Source: Lyophyllum atratum (lineage: Eukaryota; Basidiomycota; Agaricomycetes; Agaricales; Lyophyllaceae). From it: 64,000 bases of DNA. The stretch spans positions 62,001 through 126,000 of the forward strand of contig JACGCN010000048.1 in the NCBI GenBank assembly GCA_014905825.1, given 5' to 3'. The notes under the pieces were generated by a model that searched no databases, was not told the DNA's origin, and saw nothing but the letters and a program-made list of their open reading frames with translations. A program made the position numbers and the translations under genes. This document shows positions 38,189 to 50,462 of the stretch, piece after piece. How positions within the stretch are numbered: position 1 is the first letter of the stretch; each line of letters starts with the position of its first letter.

Positions 38189-40529
38189 TCAAGAAAGAAG
38201 TGCAGCTTGCGAAAGGTTCTTTCGCATAAGCACGTCCTTAACTGTACTGTTTCCAGACCATTTCTTGCCCTCGAAGACGGCTAGGAGACTCACCATTCGT
38301 AAGGATTTGTCTCGTCGACCGCGTATCCTGCATAAGTAAAATAAATCAAGGCTCTCATCATCAGTAGTCGGCAGGACGCACCGTTACTGCAGTCAAGTGA
38401 CAGTAGAATTGGCGTGGGGCGGGTGACTTTTCCTTGAGAACTCCATCTGTGGAGAAAGATTAGGAGATGATGTGAGATCCATGCAAAACGTCGAGAATCC
38501 GCTGTGACGAACAAAACTTTTTTCGAAGATCTAGATGCCATGATCTCCATCAGCACGGAGGACTTCGCGACAAGTATGGGCGGATACTCACATTGCGACG
38601 TGTTTTCGAAATCGTTTGGCCGTTCTCCATAGGAAACTACGAAATCAGCGAACCTAATCCCGGAGTTGAGCTTGTCCTTCATCAGGTCGATCTTATTCAG
38701 GAATAGGATCATGCTTGTGTCCTTGAGCACTTTGTTCGAGATAATAGTTTTCCAGAGATGGACGGAATCTTCCTACGAGACCGATAATAGTCAGCCTGCG
38801 CGTACGAACGTTTATACCAGCTGTGAATTCTACCAAACGATTGACGTCGATGTCTTCGGCTAGAGCTTTGTCAAAAGCACTTAGATCGAAATCAGTTACA
38901 TGCGGTGAGAGGAAACGATCAGAATGTACTGACCTAATGGGTGCCAAGAAAATAATGGCATCCATGTCGTCAAAATATGGAACCCAGGCCGCTATCCTCA
39001 ACACCATCAGCTACCGAATGTATGACAGACGCGATACTATACCTCTCTGTAAGGGAAAAATGTGAGATATACTTCATTACAGAACAAGAAGGCACTAACG
39101 AGGGATCTATGTCCACCAACATCGAAAATCCGCCAATCCCTCCCTATTGCGCCTATCATCAGTGTGCATCATGATTCGTGTGCGCATTATATAAAACAGT
39201 GCATACCGTTATCCGCCGATACCGTAAAACGGTGCTCGGAGACTCCTGAACATTTCCTGATCAGCAACAAGAACCGATAATCGAAGAGTATTACATACCC
39301 AATGTCTTCAGCCGTGCGCGTAGCACATCGTCTGCATCACGTTGAACATTGCTAGAACATACCATAACTAGACATACATACCATCAGATGGAAGGTAGTC
39401 TCTAGCCGTCACTCGTTCTAGAGAGTCCAAGAAGCTGAAATTGACGAAGGGTCATTATACAGAAGAAGAAGAAGAAACCTATTATGTCTGCTTACAAGCC
39501 CGCCATCTCCTCCAGCCGTAATTTCTGTCTGTTCAACAATTGCTTGACGATAGAATCATTCCAGAGTAAGGCGATGTCTTGCGCGCATGCGTTGAGTACC
39601 ACTCCAGGATCATTGGGATCATTCCAGTTCGTCGCCGGCTCGCTGAATGACCTGGCTGAGTCGCCACTTAATAGTTTGGTAACAGCTCCCTTCCACGCAG
39701 AGCCGGACTGGATGGCCACCTCTCTGATAAGGCTCTTAGACCGGTCCGCATAGGATGTGTCAGGACTCAGAAGTGTCTGGTTTGCCGTGCCTCCCACAGG
39801 CGTTAGTCGTCGGATTAACGCTTGCTCAACTTGGAGCAAGGGTGATAAACGCATTTGAAGCTTCAGCAATTCCTGGCTGAGCTCTGGTTGATAAGTAGAG
39901 CCATCTGATGACGAGGGAGACTGGGCCTCTATCTGGGCCCTCGTCATAGCATCGAGTATGAGATGTACAGACCGAACCACGTTCAGCTGAATGATGGCTC
40001 TCCAGGATGATCTTTCAGCCTTGAACGCCTGGAGGATATGATTTGCATCGTCCGTTGACACGAAAAGTGACCGGACGCACCTTGTGTTCGTACATGATCT
40101 GGAAATCTGAACAAAGGGAAAGTAAGCGTAGTACGTCCTCGAACTTGCTTTAGCATACTTTTGAGAGTGGTAGATTTGCCTGCAGATGTTCAGTGTCATT
40201 TGAGCCGTCTCTACGGACATATCAGATGTCTTATCGTACCTGACTCGCTCTGGCCTGGTTGGGTTGTGACATCCTGTCATTCAGAATACGTGTGAACGGC
40301 GAGGATTCAACGCACCCAAAAGTAACACTTTAAGTGCTCTCGGCGCTCTCTTCTTTTCCGCCCACTGTCTCTGCAACTCCTCGTCAATGGTGTCGGAAAC
40401 ATGCTTCGCCTCCGCCTCAGCCCGTAATCGAGCCTGGCGCTGAGCAGGTGTCTCGTTGGGAGGAGGCTCCAGAGCCTTAGAGATTGGATCCACATCGCCG
40501 AGAGTCATGATAGGCACCTTCGTCGGCAT
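38189..40529 (-). CDS. Divergent G-protein alpha subunit
   Basis: Heterotrimeric G-alpha GTPase. From the ATG at 40529: MPTKVPIMTLGDVDPISKALEPPPNETPAQ, then KVLLLGQSESGKSTTLKNFQIMYEHK (G1, assembled over short exons near 40300-40080). The helical domain is long (about 165 residues from WRAIIQLNVVRS to QKLRLEEMAG). Then DDVLRARLKTLGVSEHRFTV (switch I), DWRIFDVGGHRS with VPYFDDMDAIIFLAPI (switch II), MILFLNKIDLMKDKL (NKxD), GVLKEKSPAPRQFYCHLTAVTDTRSTRQILTNVKDVLMRKNLSQAALLS at the C-terminus (last exon uses the AG just before TTAAGGAC). All GTP-binding motifs are present. The usual N-terminal MGxxxS myristoylation site is absent, and switch I reads RLKTLG instead of RVKTTG. It belongs with the larger, basidiomycete-expanded G-alpha proteins. 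Confidence 0.9.
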
Positions 40530-43500
40530 GTTCGTAGGGCGCCCGGAAGGCGAGAATCAATAGACTGGGTGTCGGTTTCTCGTGATGGTAAGTGCAGGAC
40601 AACTCGAGTGCTTTAATAGATTGATCCAGTCACGAAGCCTCGCAAACTCTCATGCCTTGTATGACAGAATCCAGGAATGTAACAGGGTTAAGACCGACTC
40701 AGAAGCCAAGGTTTACCACATGTCACACTGATGATCAGTGAAAACAAAACGCGATGATGTGACCCACGGACTATTATTTTAACTGGAGAAGGTGACAAAG
40801 ATTCCCGCCACGAAGAAGCAGAAACGAGTGGGGCGGCGCAAGTGCTGGCCATGGTGAGTACGCATGCAGTGTAATCTATGGTTGGCGCCGAGCATGGCCC
40901 TCGGAACTCGACCGATATCCACCAATCATATTGATCAGATCAACCTGCCAATCAAACTGTAGATCTAGATCTTTCTCATCCTTATCAATTTTTGCGTTCC
41001 CTTGAACAACCCTTGAACATGGACTACAATCTTCAGCCAACTACTTAACGCATTGTCGGTCGCATTTTTGTACCATCCCCCTTCCCTGCTAGCACGATAG
41101 AGATTGATGACCTCTACGACACGTTTCATCACATCAGAAGGACAGCGCGCAACAAAATCAGTGAAGGAAGCCAGAACCAGATGGCCTGCTGCTCCATTAC
41201 CACGCCCAGCGAACGGTATGTCATGATTGGAGAAATAGAGACTTCACAGCTGAGTAACCTACGTCCTTCGTGCATAGGTTATCAACGAAGGCGTCAGGCT
41301 GCATGTCCCATCATAGACAGTCCTAGAGCCTCCACAACTGCGTTCGGACGCCACTGGTGCTGGTTGAAGTCACTATGGTATTTAGCTTGCAGGCTTTCCG
41401 CCATCGGCGACATTGCTAGATACTTGGCTTCCAACTGCGCTACGCCCAAACCCAACTGCGATCAGGATGCAGGAATACACTTCCTAAAGGAATCGGAAGC
41501 CGCTCAAAGTTAGAATTCGGAAGTTATAAACCATGTCAAGTTCACCTATACTTGACTCGAAACGATCTTACGTATCAAGCTTATCCTGGTCACTTGCAGT
41601 GATGATCACAGGTACTCAGCTTCTCTCATGAAAGATTGCAACCTCGGCTAGAGCCAACCCCGACCTGCCTAGTGCTGCTTAGATAGTCTGATCTCCCCGG
41701 ACGCCGCCTGACGCCGTTCGGAATGCGCGCTATCCTCTACCGGCAGTATAGCCAATTCGACCATGCTTGTCGCTTTTGCCTTGTGGAGCGAGGGCTGGTG
41801 CTGGTATAAAGATATTCCATCTTCATCAGAGTAGCTATTTCATCGCAGTCCAGCCCACGTGTAGGTCTCCTGCCGTCGAGCAGGTGCGTTCCGTATTTCA
41901 AAATACAGAGCATGCGGCCCGAACTCCAACTCTCTACCGATTCCCAAAGATCCTGGTACGGCAGGCCTGGAAAAAAATCAAGTCTTCTCGAGATGCTGAC
42001 TGGCTCACTTTTGAGCGTGATTCTACCTTATACGACATAAGGTCATGGTATGGTCCTTTTGGAGAGCCCCATGCGGACGATCCTTCTCTCGAGAGATGAA
42101 CTAACATCTCATAGTACCGACGTGTCCGTGAATATATCTCTTCATATGTCGACCTCGATGGGTTGATATGATATACTTCTATGTTGAAGTCTGTCTGAGC
42201 ACCACTCAATAACACAACACGTTCGTTCATGTCCGCTATCTAACTTTATCAAAACGTTCAATCCTTGCTAACTATAGAACAAGGCGCAAAGTACACTTGC
42301 GCCTCACGTTCCAAGCGATGGAATTCATCGTCTTGACAGCATAAACCATTTAGAAAACTGCAAGTCCGGAGGGGTCTTAGCTGGCCTCCATATCCGCTTG
42401 ACCTACCAACCCCTCCAAAATCCGCAAGTTGCTGCAATCTATCAACCGATGACTGGTTGTGTCACCGTCATCGCCAGCGTTTGCATAGCCGAAGGTCTTT
42501 CTGGGAAGAAACTCATCCTCCAGACCAAGCTTTAAGGCCCGGGTCTGACATCCCGGGACAGCTCTTCCCTGGAGAAGTTGGGCGCTTTCCGACCAGATAA
42601 ATGTTGATATTATTTGACTCACCATAGCCCGAGTGCAGTCGTCAAAACGATAATCACTTTTAACCACCGCCGCTGGAATTGAACAGAACCCTGGTTAAGG
42701 AACATTAACGTTAAGTTACTCCGTGTATCACGAACCCTGGTCAAGGAATCTTAACGCTGGTTTACTCCGCGTATTCCACACCTTGCTTATGCTTAAGTTC
42801 TATGAGAGAAGATCCTCCTTGTCGTTGATGTGATATCATTCAAGCAGATTCTTCAGCGCATCGAAGAAGTCGCATAAGCACATGGCGCACACAAGCACCG
42901 CCATCCAGCGATATCGCAAGTCGACATGAGCTACATCATCGGAAGACACTGCAGTTTCCTTGTCGTCGAACAATAATAACTGCGCTGAGAGATTCCCATC
43001 ATGGTCACTGCCACTTCAAACACGACCGGTCATGACCCCTTGCCAATGACGAGAGTGCAGATCTAGATCGTCGTCACCAGTGTTTGGATTCGAAGATATC
43101 AGCTTCAACAGGCGTGGGCAGTTCCATCCAGTGCCTTGCTATCCAAAGGCGCGCTCTTCCTTCCGCCATCATCAACATCACCGGAGGGAAGTTAGCCGAT
43201 GAATTGTTTTCTATGACTTCCACTTAGCAAGCAAGGAATCACGGAGGAGCGAAATGCGCAGCCCGGGTCATATCCGTTCGCGTGCTGCAACGCTCTGGCA
43301 AGTCGTTAGGCTATGCGCTTATGATGCGGGAGGACAGGCCAACCTTGTGAATGCGATGCTGCTTGGCTCAACACCCGAAAAATTAACCGAAGGGCCCTTC
43401 TCTCGGGGAGACAAGAATAACCTGATCTCGAGCCAAGGTCGCTTAACAAGAAGAGGTGATACCCGCAGGCGTGAGTCGTAATATATCTGGATGCCAGTAG

Positions 43501-44955
43501 ATTGTCTGCACCCATGCGGGACTCCGCGACTGGTCGAGGCGGCAACAAATTTTTGACTTGACATGTCGGTCCATGTGGTGTATTTATAATACCTGATCTG
43601 CGCCCAGACTGGGCTTGACAGATATCTATTTCCTGTAGAATGCGCAGAGCAAGGAGAACACACCTCATCATTCCAACATATGGAACGCCGCGAGCGGACT
43701 GATAGGAAAGTTGCCAGAAGAAAGACAACTAAGAACGACTGAGGTGAGATACGTCATGTTCTGCGGTGACTGATCATGAGTTGCCCAGTGGATGAGGATG
43801 CAAGGTTAAGACAGACTATGTAGGGCATAATGTGGGTAGCATGAATGCCGCTGTGCGCGGAATACCGCACAAGTGAAAGACGGGGGGTGCAAATGTCGAC
43901 CAACTCCTCGAAGGGATTTGACCCATAGCTCGCTGTATGTAATAGGTGTTTGAAGTCGAATGATGAAGCGGAGGACAGCGCTAGGAGAGAGCTGTGGTAA
44001 GGTATAAAACCCAGGGAGAGATCACGTTTCCCGACGACATCGGCATATTCTAGAATCCGTGTGGTACGGGAAGAGCATCATCACACTGTTAGTTTACAGT
44101 TTTCCCGACCCTTGGCTCAATAAGGGGGCGGCGGGAGGAAAGCCATAGAAACATGTGTGTCAACGGTGGAAGTCTAGGTTTCAGCTGTAGGATGACCCTT
44201 CTTGGCGACACCGAAACCACCGTCGCCGCAACTTCAGCTTCCATGAAGGTCGGAGTGTCGAGTTGCCTGATCAGAGAAGTACGTAGAACCAAGGAGAGCA
44301 GACTCTATGATACATAGGGTCGGTCGACATTTCTGACGCCCGTTGGTCGTCAATGTCAATGGGACCATCAGATCAAGACGAACGTCATGGTCCTTTACTC
44401 TTTCACGTCAGAAAACGTGTATGACCCGAGGCCGCGACGGGCGGAGTTCAGCGAGATCCCGCTGTCTGTGGAGATGCCGGTCTTGTGGTGTCCGAACTCG
44501 CGATTCTGGATACAACCTGTCCAGAAGCGCAGCAGATCACTGCAGCAGAAGGATCGTCCGAAGATTTGGTAGATCTTGGCCGAAGAAATAACGTGCCCAC
44601 GCGTTCCCAAAGCTTTGGCAGATTACCCAGGGATAGCCAGGGATGCTGAAGGCTACGCTCGATTGGGGGAAATCTGTACATGTTGCACAGGTTTGAGATC
44701 TGGACTTGACAGCATCATGCGAAAGCCACCTGGCCAGATCTGATGCAATCCATGTGGAGCAAACATGTCAAAATAGGGTTGACTTTTTGTATGATCCCGA
44801 CAAGGTCGAATCGATGTCTTCGGAAGAAGAAGCTTGGGTCCTTCAAAAGCAGGTGTATTGGTGCCTCTGTTGACCCAACTTCTGGCACTCCTTATAGCGG
44901 ATCTTTCTCGTTACTACTCTATTCATTATTCTCTTGACGAACCCCACGACCTACC
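40530..44955. other. Gene-poor 4.4 kb region
   Basis: No recognisable gene on either strand. It begins with the G-alpha promoter region. Open frames at 41181-41513 (+), 41934-42230 (-), 42377-42667 (-), 43319-43663 (-) and 44343-44591 (+) lack known similarity. A frame ending near 44572 (VMVLYSFTSENVYDPRPRRAEFSEIPLSVEMPVLWCPNSRFW) looks protein-like, but I cannot name it. A TATAAAA sits at 44003-44009 (+). A 46 bp tandem duplication lies at 42686-42779. The region may contain degraded genes or repeats. Confidence 0.4.
42686..42779. repeat. Imperfect tandem duplication of a 46 bp unit
   Basis: Two adjacent copies each start GAACCCTGG and share the layout GAACCCTGGtyAAGGAAnntTAACG...TTACTCCGyGTATyaC, differing at about a dozen positions. 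They lie in the gene-poor region, and function is unknown. Confidence 0.75.
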
Positions 44956-46423
44956 ATGGCCACTACCACCCCCTGCGCATGGCACACTCTTCCCAACGAA
45001 ATGAAGCTCGCCGTTGTGGAGAATTTGGACTCTGATGATGCGAGAGCCTTCTCAAAAGTAGATCTACGGACATACAAGATCTGTGTTTCAGCGACCTTCA
45101 AAGTATGTTGTGATTTTTCGCTGGTGCGACGCGGTATCTGACCATGGCGCTCTCTTCAGAGCGTAAAATTGAACAGCCAGGAGCAACTTCAACGCTTCCT
45201 CGACAACGTCCCGCGCAGCTACTGCCATCACATTCAAGAACTACAGCTCTGCACTCAATCGGACGAGCGCAATAACCAAGAACACCATCCACGAACCACA
45301 ATAGATGCCATCATATCTCTTCTTATCGCCTCCCCCCGTCTCATCAAACTCGTGTTACGATTGGCCGGTTTATCGGACAAGAGTCTCATCACCCCCTTTG
45401 CGTATTTAACAGAGCTGAAGCATCTCACGATCACGAACTCCAGTGAGGAGGAACATTCTCCATTGTAAGTCCTTTAAGTTTATTGCGTCGAATTGCAAAG
45501 GTGCTCATGGCCACGTTAGGAGCGAAAGGCTTGTTGTCTCTATTGCTGCATCGGCCCCCAATCTCGAAGAACTTTCACTCGACAAGATTACCCGCTCTAA
45601 AATGCATGCCCCCGAGCTTGAAGGGGTCTACCCCTATGTTCCGTTGGTCATGGGCGACGACGATATCCCAGATCATCCCTCCCTCGGTTCGGAGCTTTCA
45701 CTGCCTTCCCTCCTGCGCATTCCGACCCTTCGGAAGCTCATTATCCGAGATACCCACCTCGGGGATGGTCGGTGGGCGACAACCCCCGTTGCCTGCCGCC
45801 TCCAAGTGCTCGACCTCGGAAGCTGCTACCACGAAAATGAGGACTTCAACCGTGCTTGTACGGAGCGCATCATGGCTGCTGTGGGCCCCTCAATCGACGA
45901 GTTCTCGCTCACCACATCAGTCTCTGACACAGTATTCGCTAAGCAGAGCGTCACGCCACTTCCACGCCTGCGCAAGCTGCACATCACACCATTCTTCCCA
46001 GTGGACAGTGTCGTTGACACCATGTCAAACCTTGCCGGTTCGCCCATCGAGAGTCTTTCGATGCAATGTTACGAAGACGATGTCGTTGACGTGTGCTCGG
46101 CGCTTGAAGACTTCCTCAGCCTGCGAGTTGAGCGTGGGCCCGAATTTTATGACAAGCTGACACGGATCGACGTCTCCGTGGCAGCCAACGATCAGTCTAC
46201 TTTTGACGCCGAAGAACACCAAGAGCGTCTTGAGGCCACGAAGCGCCTTCAGGAGTTTTGCCGCGACCTTCAACTTGCCAGCGCTGTTGGCAAGGCCATC
46301 CCAGATTCCACTCTCCCGCATGGGCCCTCTCCCCTCGGACCGTCTCGCACCTCTAGCATTAGCATACCCGATTGCGACCAGTTCTCAGCAGTTCTCAATG
46401 GACGTGCCAATCAACTGCTGTGA
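44956..46423 (+). CDS. F-box / leucine-rich-repeat-like protein, 451 residues
   Basis: Three exons: 44956-45102, 45160-45464, 45520-46423, joining in frame to 451 residues. The N-terminus AWHTLPNEMKLAVVENLDSDDARAFSKVDLRTYKICVSATFKS resembles the F-box motif (LPxE...I...L...DL..LS.V...), which would link a substrate to an SCF ubiquitin ligase through Skp1. The remainder is irregular leucine-rich sequence (LTELKHLTITNSS, APNLEELSLDKITRS, LPSLLRIPTLRKLIIRDTHLGDGRW, LPRLRKLHITPF), as in the greatly expanded F-box families of agarics. The substrate is unknown. The tail after 46330 is Ser/Pro-rich. No lesion was seen. Confidence 0.8.
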
Positions 46424-47115
46424 ACATCTCTTCGGACAATACCACCATTCTTATTATCACATCATTGGGAACTTTGGCATTTTCTCTAGCATTACACGCA
46501 TATAAATTATCTCCTCCATCCTCACACACTGTACTATATGTAACATCACCCTGTACATGCAATCGACCCTAGGTTACCTGGGGTCTTCTGAGTCCTGAAC
46601 GAGCCAGTACACGGGAAGTGCTTTAAGTAAGCACGTTAGCAGAGTCGCTAACATGATGACAGCGGTGAAATGCCGATCAAAAGGGGCGGCGCCCAACGCC
46701 ATCCCTATGCCCATACTTACAATGTACATGATCGAGGGAGACATATGAGTACCCGGCGGGGACGCGGACTTCTTTTTCAACTCGGAGGTGGAGAAACGGG
46801 AGGTGATGGGAAGCAATTGAAAGACGCGGCAACGAAGCAGCGACATATGTCAAAGAAAAGCAACTTCACCTTTAAAGAGGGGACAATAACTCATACCACG
46901 ATGACGCACAGATAATCCGATGACGCACAGACTGAGATAATCAGCTATGGTAGTCCTAGGCCTGATCCTGACTAGGAACTTCTCAGCGAAAGCAATCAAT
47001 ATGGCAAGGTCCACGACCCACTGGCAAGCGTCGAACATTCCGCAAGGCACACCCACCTTCACACCGAAGAAGATCAAGAGAGCATGTTTCGAAAATGGCT
47101 GCGCACCCAGACACA
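46424..47115. other. Gap downstream of the F-box gene
   Basis: Holds hydrophobic minus-strand open stretches (46574-46846, IMYIVSMGIGMALGAAPF; 46850-47167, MFDACQWVVDLAILIAFAEKFL) that could be exons of a membrane protein, but I could not connect them into a gene. Confidence 0.3.
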
Positions 47116-47357
47116 TCATATGGCACCTAAGAGACTCTTCTTTCCCAGTGCTGTGTGTAACGGGCACTGATTACCGTCAAGATGTATAAGGACGTCATCA
47201 TAAGTGGACGGAAATCCGAGGATCTGCCCACTAATACCTCAGAGCTCTCTTCATCGCTGTATATGCACCACGCCATCCCACAGCGGCAGTCATATCCAGG
47301 GACAGAGAAGATGACGACAAAAATAGCGATGAGAGATGGAAGGGAAAGACGAGTCAT
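47116..47357 (-). CDS. Possible small secreted Cys-containing peptide
   Basis: From the ATG at 47357 a clean signal peptide (MTRLSLPSLIAIFVVIFSVPG) leads to YDCRCGMAWCIYSDEESSE. A candidate intron (GTATTAG to TAATCAG) then joins to CPLHTALGKKSLLGAI and a TGA at 47118-47116, for about 56 residues with four cysteines in the mature part. A TATTTATA box lies about 75 nt upstream. Small Cys-rich secreted peptides are common in agarics, but this one matches nothing I recognise and could be chance. An unspliced reading or a longer downstream gene is also possible. Confidence 0.3.
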
Positions 47358-47433
47358 ATCTCACGTCCAAGCGTTTGTGAGCACGAGGATGGCACCTGCT
47401 TAGGCAAACGAGATTTATCGAGGTACGAACGAG

Positions 47434-47441
47434 GTATAAAT
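47434..47441 (-). promoter_or_regulatory. TATA-like box upstream of the small peptide frame
   Basis: TATTTATA on the minus strand about 75 nt before the ATG at 47357. It supports, weakly, that this frame is a gene. Confidence 0.35.
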
Positions 47442-47740
47442 AGATCTTTACCCATCTGCATGCATATTAGAACCAGTGCGAGTCCTTTTCACCTAAGTAT
47501 ACACTTCCTTCAGGACCGCCGAAGAGACCCTCATGGTGGCTTCTCATCTAACTGACTCATCGCACAGTGTGTTCAGATAGATTAGATTGAATCGTTATCA
47601 ATTTTCTGTGAACCTGCGATGGGACACAAAGGCATATGATACTCGGCGCTTCGTATAACTAACTATTGCTTCCTTGTTAACGATGATTACCCTCGACTAG
47701 TAAAAAGAAGTGAACCAAGCTTGGTTTTAGTAGTTGTAAC

Positions 47741-49319
47741 TCAAACACCCGCAGCTCCGTGGGGAACCGCAGGAGGGCAGTCAGGGAAGAGCACATGGAT
47801 AGCGTTGAGCAGGAATTCAACGTTTTGTTTCAGGACGCCAGTAGTGTTCAGGAGGATGCCGGGAACGTTGTCCGCGGCCAAGTTAGTGTAAAGCGAGCAG
47901 CCCTGGGGTGGCACGTTAGGATTAGAGACATGGGGTACAAAGTGCGTAAACTCACGTCAAAAGGACCCGCATCTGGGATGTAGGTCCCATTCGCGGCGTT
48001 GGCCCCAGGTGCAACGGGCCTCGCAGCGAAAATGGCGCCGGCGTCCTCGCCAATCTTGCCAATATCTCCTGCGCCTGAGCGGCGGAAGAACCCTTTAGGG
48101 TACCTCTGATCACGGAAGAAGGAGGCCATTGTCTGAACACTTAGAATCCCATCCGTTCCTGTCTATCTCATTAGTGATGGAGGTAACTTGGGCTCCGCAT
48201 AACTTGCCATTTGCAAAGAAGTTCAAGGTGAACGCAGCCTCTCCGTAGCTCAGCAGAACTCGACCAATGTGATATTCAAGCTGTTCCGGGGTCAGTTTCA
48301 AGAGAATAATCTTGAGGCAAAATCGCACCTTCGTGTCGGCGGCTTGGCTATCTATGAACCTTTTGAACTTGAATTCCTCCATCGACTTTTGGTTGACAAC
48401 GCTTCTAGGTCCCGTTACTGTCGAGTTGTCGCCAAATTCGGCCACTATAGCCAGGAGCTGAGATGCAGAACGTCAGTCGGCAAACAGGGGTCGTGATAAG
48501 CAGAAAATCGTACTTGAGCGAATAGATCAGCTTGGAAGTTCCTATTGTCCCCAATCGCGGCATCTTGACGGGTCATTGATACATCACCTACAGGAAGAGG
48601 ATGAAAATCGTCCGAAAATTAAAACATGGATTTGGTACCGACCCTCAAAGCGTCCGTGTGCTGCGAGACCGCGAGTAATAGGACCATCAATCTTGCCAGG
48701 GAGTGGTGGAATATGTGGCGTATCTAAACCTATAGATAGTTGGTTGATGAAAGCATTTCCACGAGACAACTATGGCGCTGCTGAACGATCTTTCATTTTA
48801 GCAAAAATAAATTGCTCACAATGCCAAACGCGGTTAGCCCGGAGGCAAGATCGTAGTCCATATTGAAGCCATGCGTAGTAGCATTGACGATCTGTTCGAA
48901 CGATGCTATCCCACTAATTGATGACATCAGTTTGTAGTACCGTAGTGTTGTCCTCTGTACTGACTTTCTTGGAAGATAGCCATGGTTAGCCAACGTATTT
49001 AGACCCGCTACATTGGACAGTTCATCATTCTGCGTTAATTGGCTTCAGAATCACTGACGGCATGGTCCGCGAAGGTCGCCGCGTCGAGGTGCAATAAACG
49101 GGTGGGCAGGATCTAAGTCATATTTTTTTCTCAGCGGGAAAAGAAAGCGACAATATCGCGGTCTCTACCTGGGAGAGGAATACTTCCAGTATTAGTTGGC
49201 CTCGGAGGAGCGATAATGGGTACACCGCGACCGGTGTGATCATGATTCGAGGATGACTCTGGGAACGCAAGTGCTGGTAGAGAAGCAGCCAAGATGACAA
49301 GCATAGAAGGCACGACCAT
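47741..49319 (-). CDS. Unspecific peroxygenase (heme-thiolate peroxidase), long type
   Basis: Secreted heme-thiolate enzyme that uses H2O2 to insert oxygen into many organic substrates. ATG at 49319, signal peptide MVVPSMLVILAASLPALAFP. After an intron: DPAHPFIAPRRGDLRGPCPGLNTLANHGYLPR; the PCP motif carries the heme-ligating cysteine and is itself split by an intron inside the second Pro codon. Then IVNATTHGFNMDYDLASGLTAFGI, AAHGRFEGDVSMTRQDAAIGDN (EGD-x-S, Mg/heme-propionate site), EFKFKRFIDSQAADTK, and RVLLSYGEAAF, whose Arg and Glu six residues apart form the acid-base pair of the long group. The C-terminus ends FPDCPPAVPHGAAGV. One intron has a GC donor (GCAAGT near 48205). All exons connect without lesion. 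Confidence 0.92.
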
Positions 49320-49356
49320 GGCAGATCCTTAAGCAGGAAAAAGGAGGATGACAGTT

Positions 49357-49363
49357 TATATAG
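49357..49363 (-). promoter_or_regulatory. TATA box of the peroxygenase gene
   Basis: CTATATAAAC on the minus strand about 40 nt upstream of the ATG at 49319, a good match in sequence and spacing. The short leader suggests strong TATA-driven transcription. Confidence 0.55.
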
Positions 49364-50462
49364 CGTTTTCGTTTCGGCATGCTGGAAACCATGTGAACGA
49401 GCAGTGTCAACAACCCATTTGCGTGAGAGGGCGGCCAATCACCGCAGCTCGGCCACAGATCCGTTTGGGAGGGGATGATGCCCCATCGAATACAGGATAT
49501 GTGGACTTTTGGCTGAAGGGGGCCCGAAAGTTACGAGAGGTAGTGATCGCCGAGGTGGCTGTACAAGAAGGTGTGTATCATCGTGCGAGTCGACGTCCAA
49601 GCCGGGCTGATAACTTGACAGATCGACGTCAGGAATCGTTCTAAATCATTTCATCCCGAGGCAAATCGCCGACAATTGGCTGCGAGCCACAAGGTTGTGG
49701 GGAGATTGAGGTTGGTGAACTGTAGAACGATCATCGCCGCAGCAATTTCTGGTCGGCGCACGAACGGCGTACACTAAATTCACGGACGATGCCGGGGCCC
49801 GGCATTCATCATCACACGTTTCCTCCGAGTTCTAACATGACCTTTGCATGACCTCCAAGTCATCATATGCAAACCTCGACGCGTGTTGACGTGCAGATGA
49901 GCCACGTAACTATCGCGGCGTCGGCTTAGATGATTTGCACGTCGTGACTTCCACTACGCTCTATTCGGTGACAAGCAACTCGTTGCCAGCTTCAAACCAG
50001 GGGTCAATTGTCAGCCGGTTCTCTGGTATCTGCGAATTGACATTGGAAACGATGAAGGAAGACAGTCGGTACGTCTTCCCAAATCCATTTACCATCCCCT
50101 ATATGATGTGAACTTCACACCCCGGAGAGATACTCGTATCTCGTTGAAACCCCAGACCTGGCTTCTCCTGGTACATTTTCGTTAACACCGAAAGGAACCG
50201 TTGGACCAGGTCAAGAACGGAAATCTGATTGCCTTTCAACATGTCCTCATCAGACGTCCTTACTGACCTGAATGCTTCAGATGGTCCCCAGCCCTACAGT
50301 CCTTCGCAAACCGCAGTCGAATATCTTCATGCGGTCGCTCAAAAGTGAAGATAAAAGCGGTCATGCGATCATCAAGACCCGCTTCTCAAAGGTCGAACCG
50401 GAATATCTACACACCTGTCACTCATTTTAGGATGAATCACTCACGATACATGACCGGGTTCA
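49364..50462. other. 1.1 kb gap upstream of the peroxygenase
   Basis: Upstream region of the peroxygenase gene, probably with its regulatory sites. An open frame at 49348-49644 (+) overlaps the promoter and is not recognisable. No gene seen. Confidence 0.4.

Noticed and set aside
38290..38343. Alternative C-terminal reading YAVDETNPYEW for the G-alpha
   Set aside because: The reading VTDTRSTRQILTNVKDVLMRKNL matches the G-alpha C-terminus using the acceptor just before TTAAGGAC.
39461..39477. GAA triplet run
   Set aside because: A five-unit microsatellite inside a G-alpha intron, of no evident meaning.
40530..44955. Biosynthetic cluster or unknown system in the gene-poor region
   Set aside because: No frame could be tied to any enzyme family, and composition and frames look non-coding or degraded.
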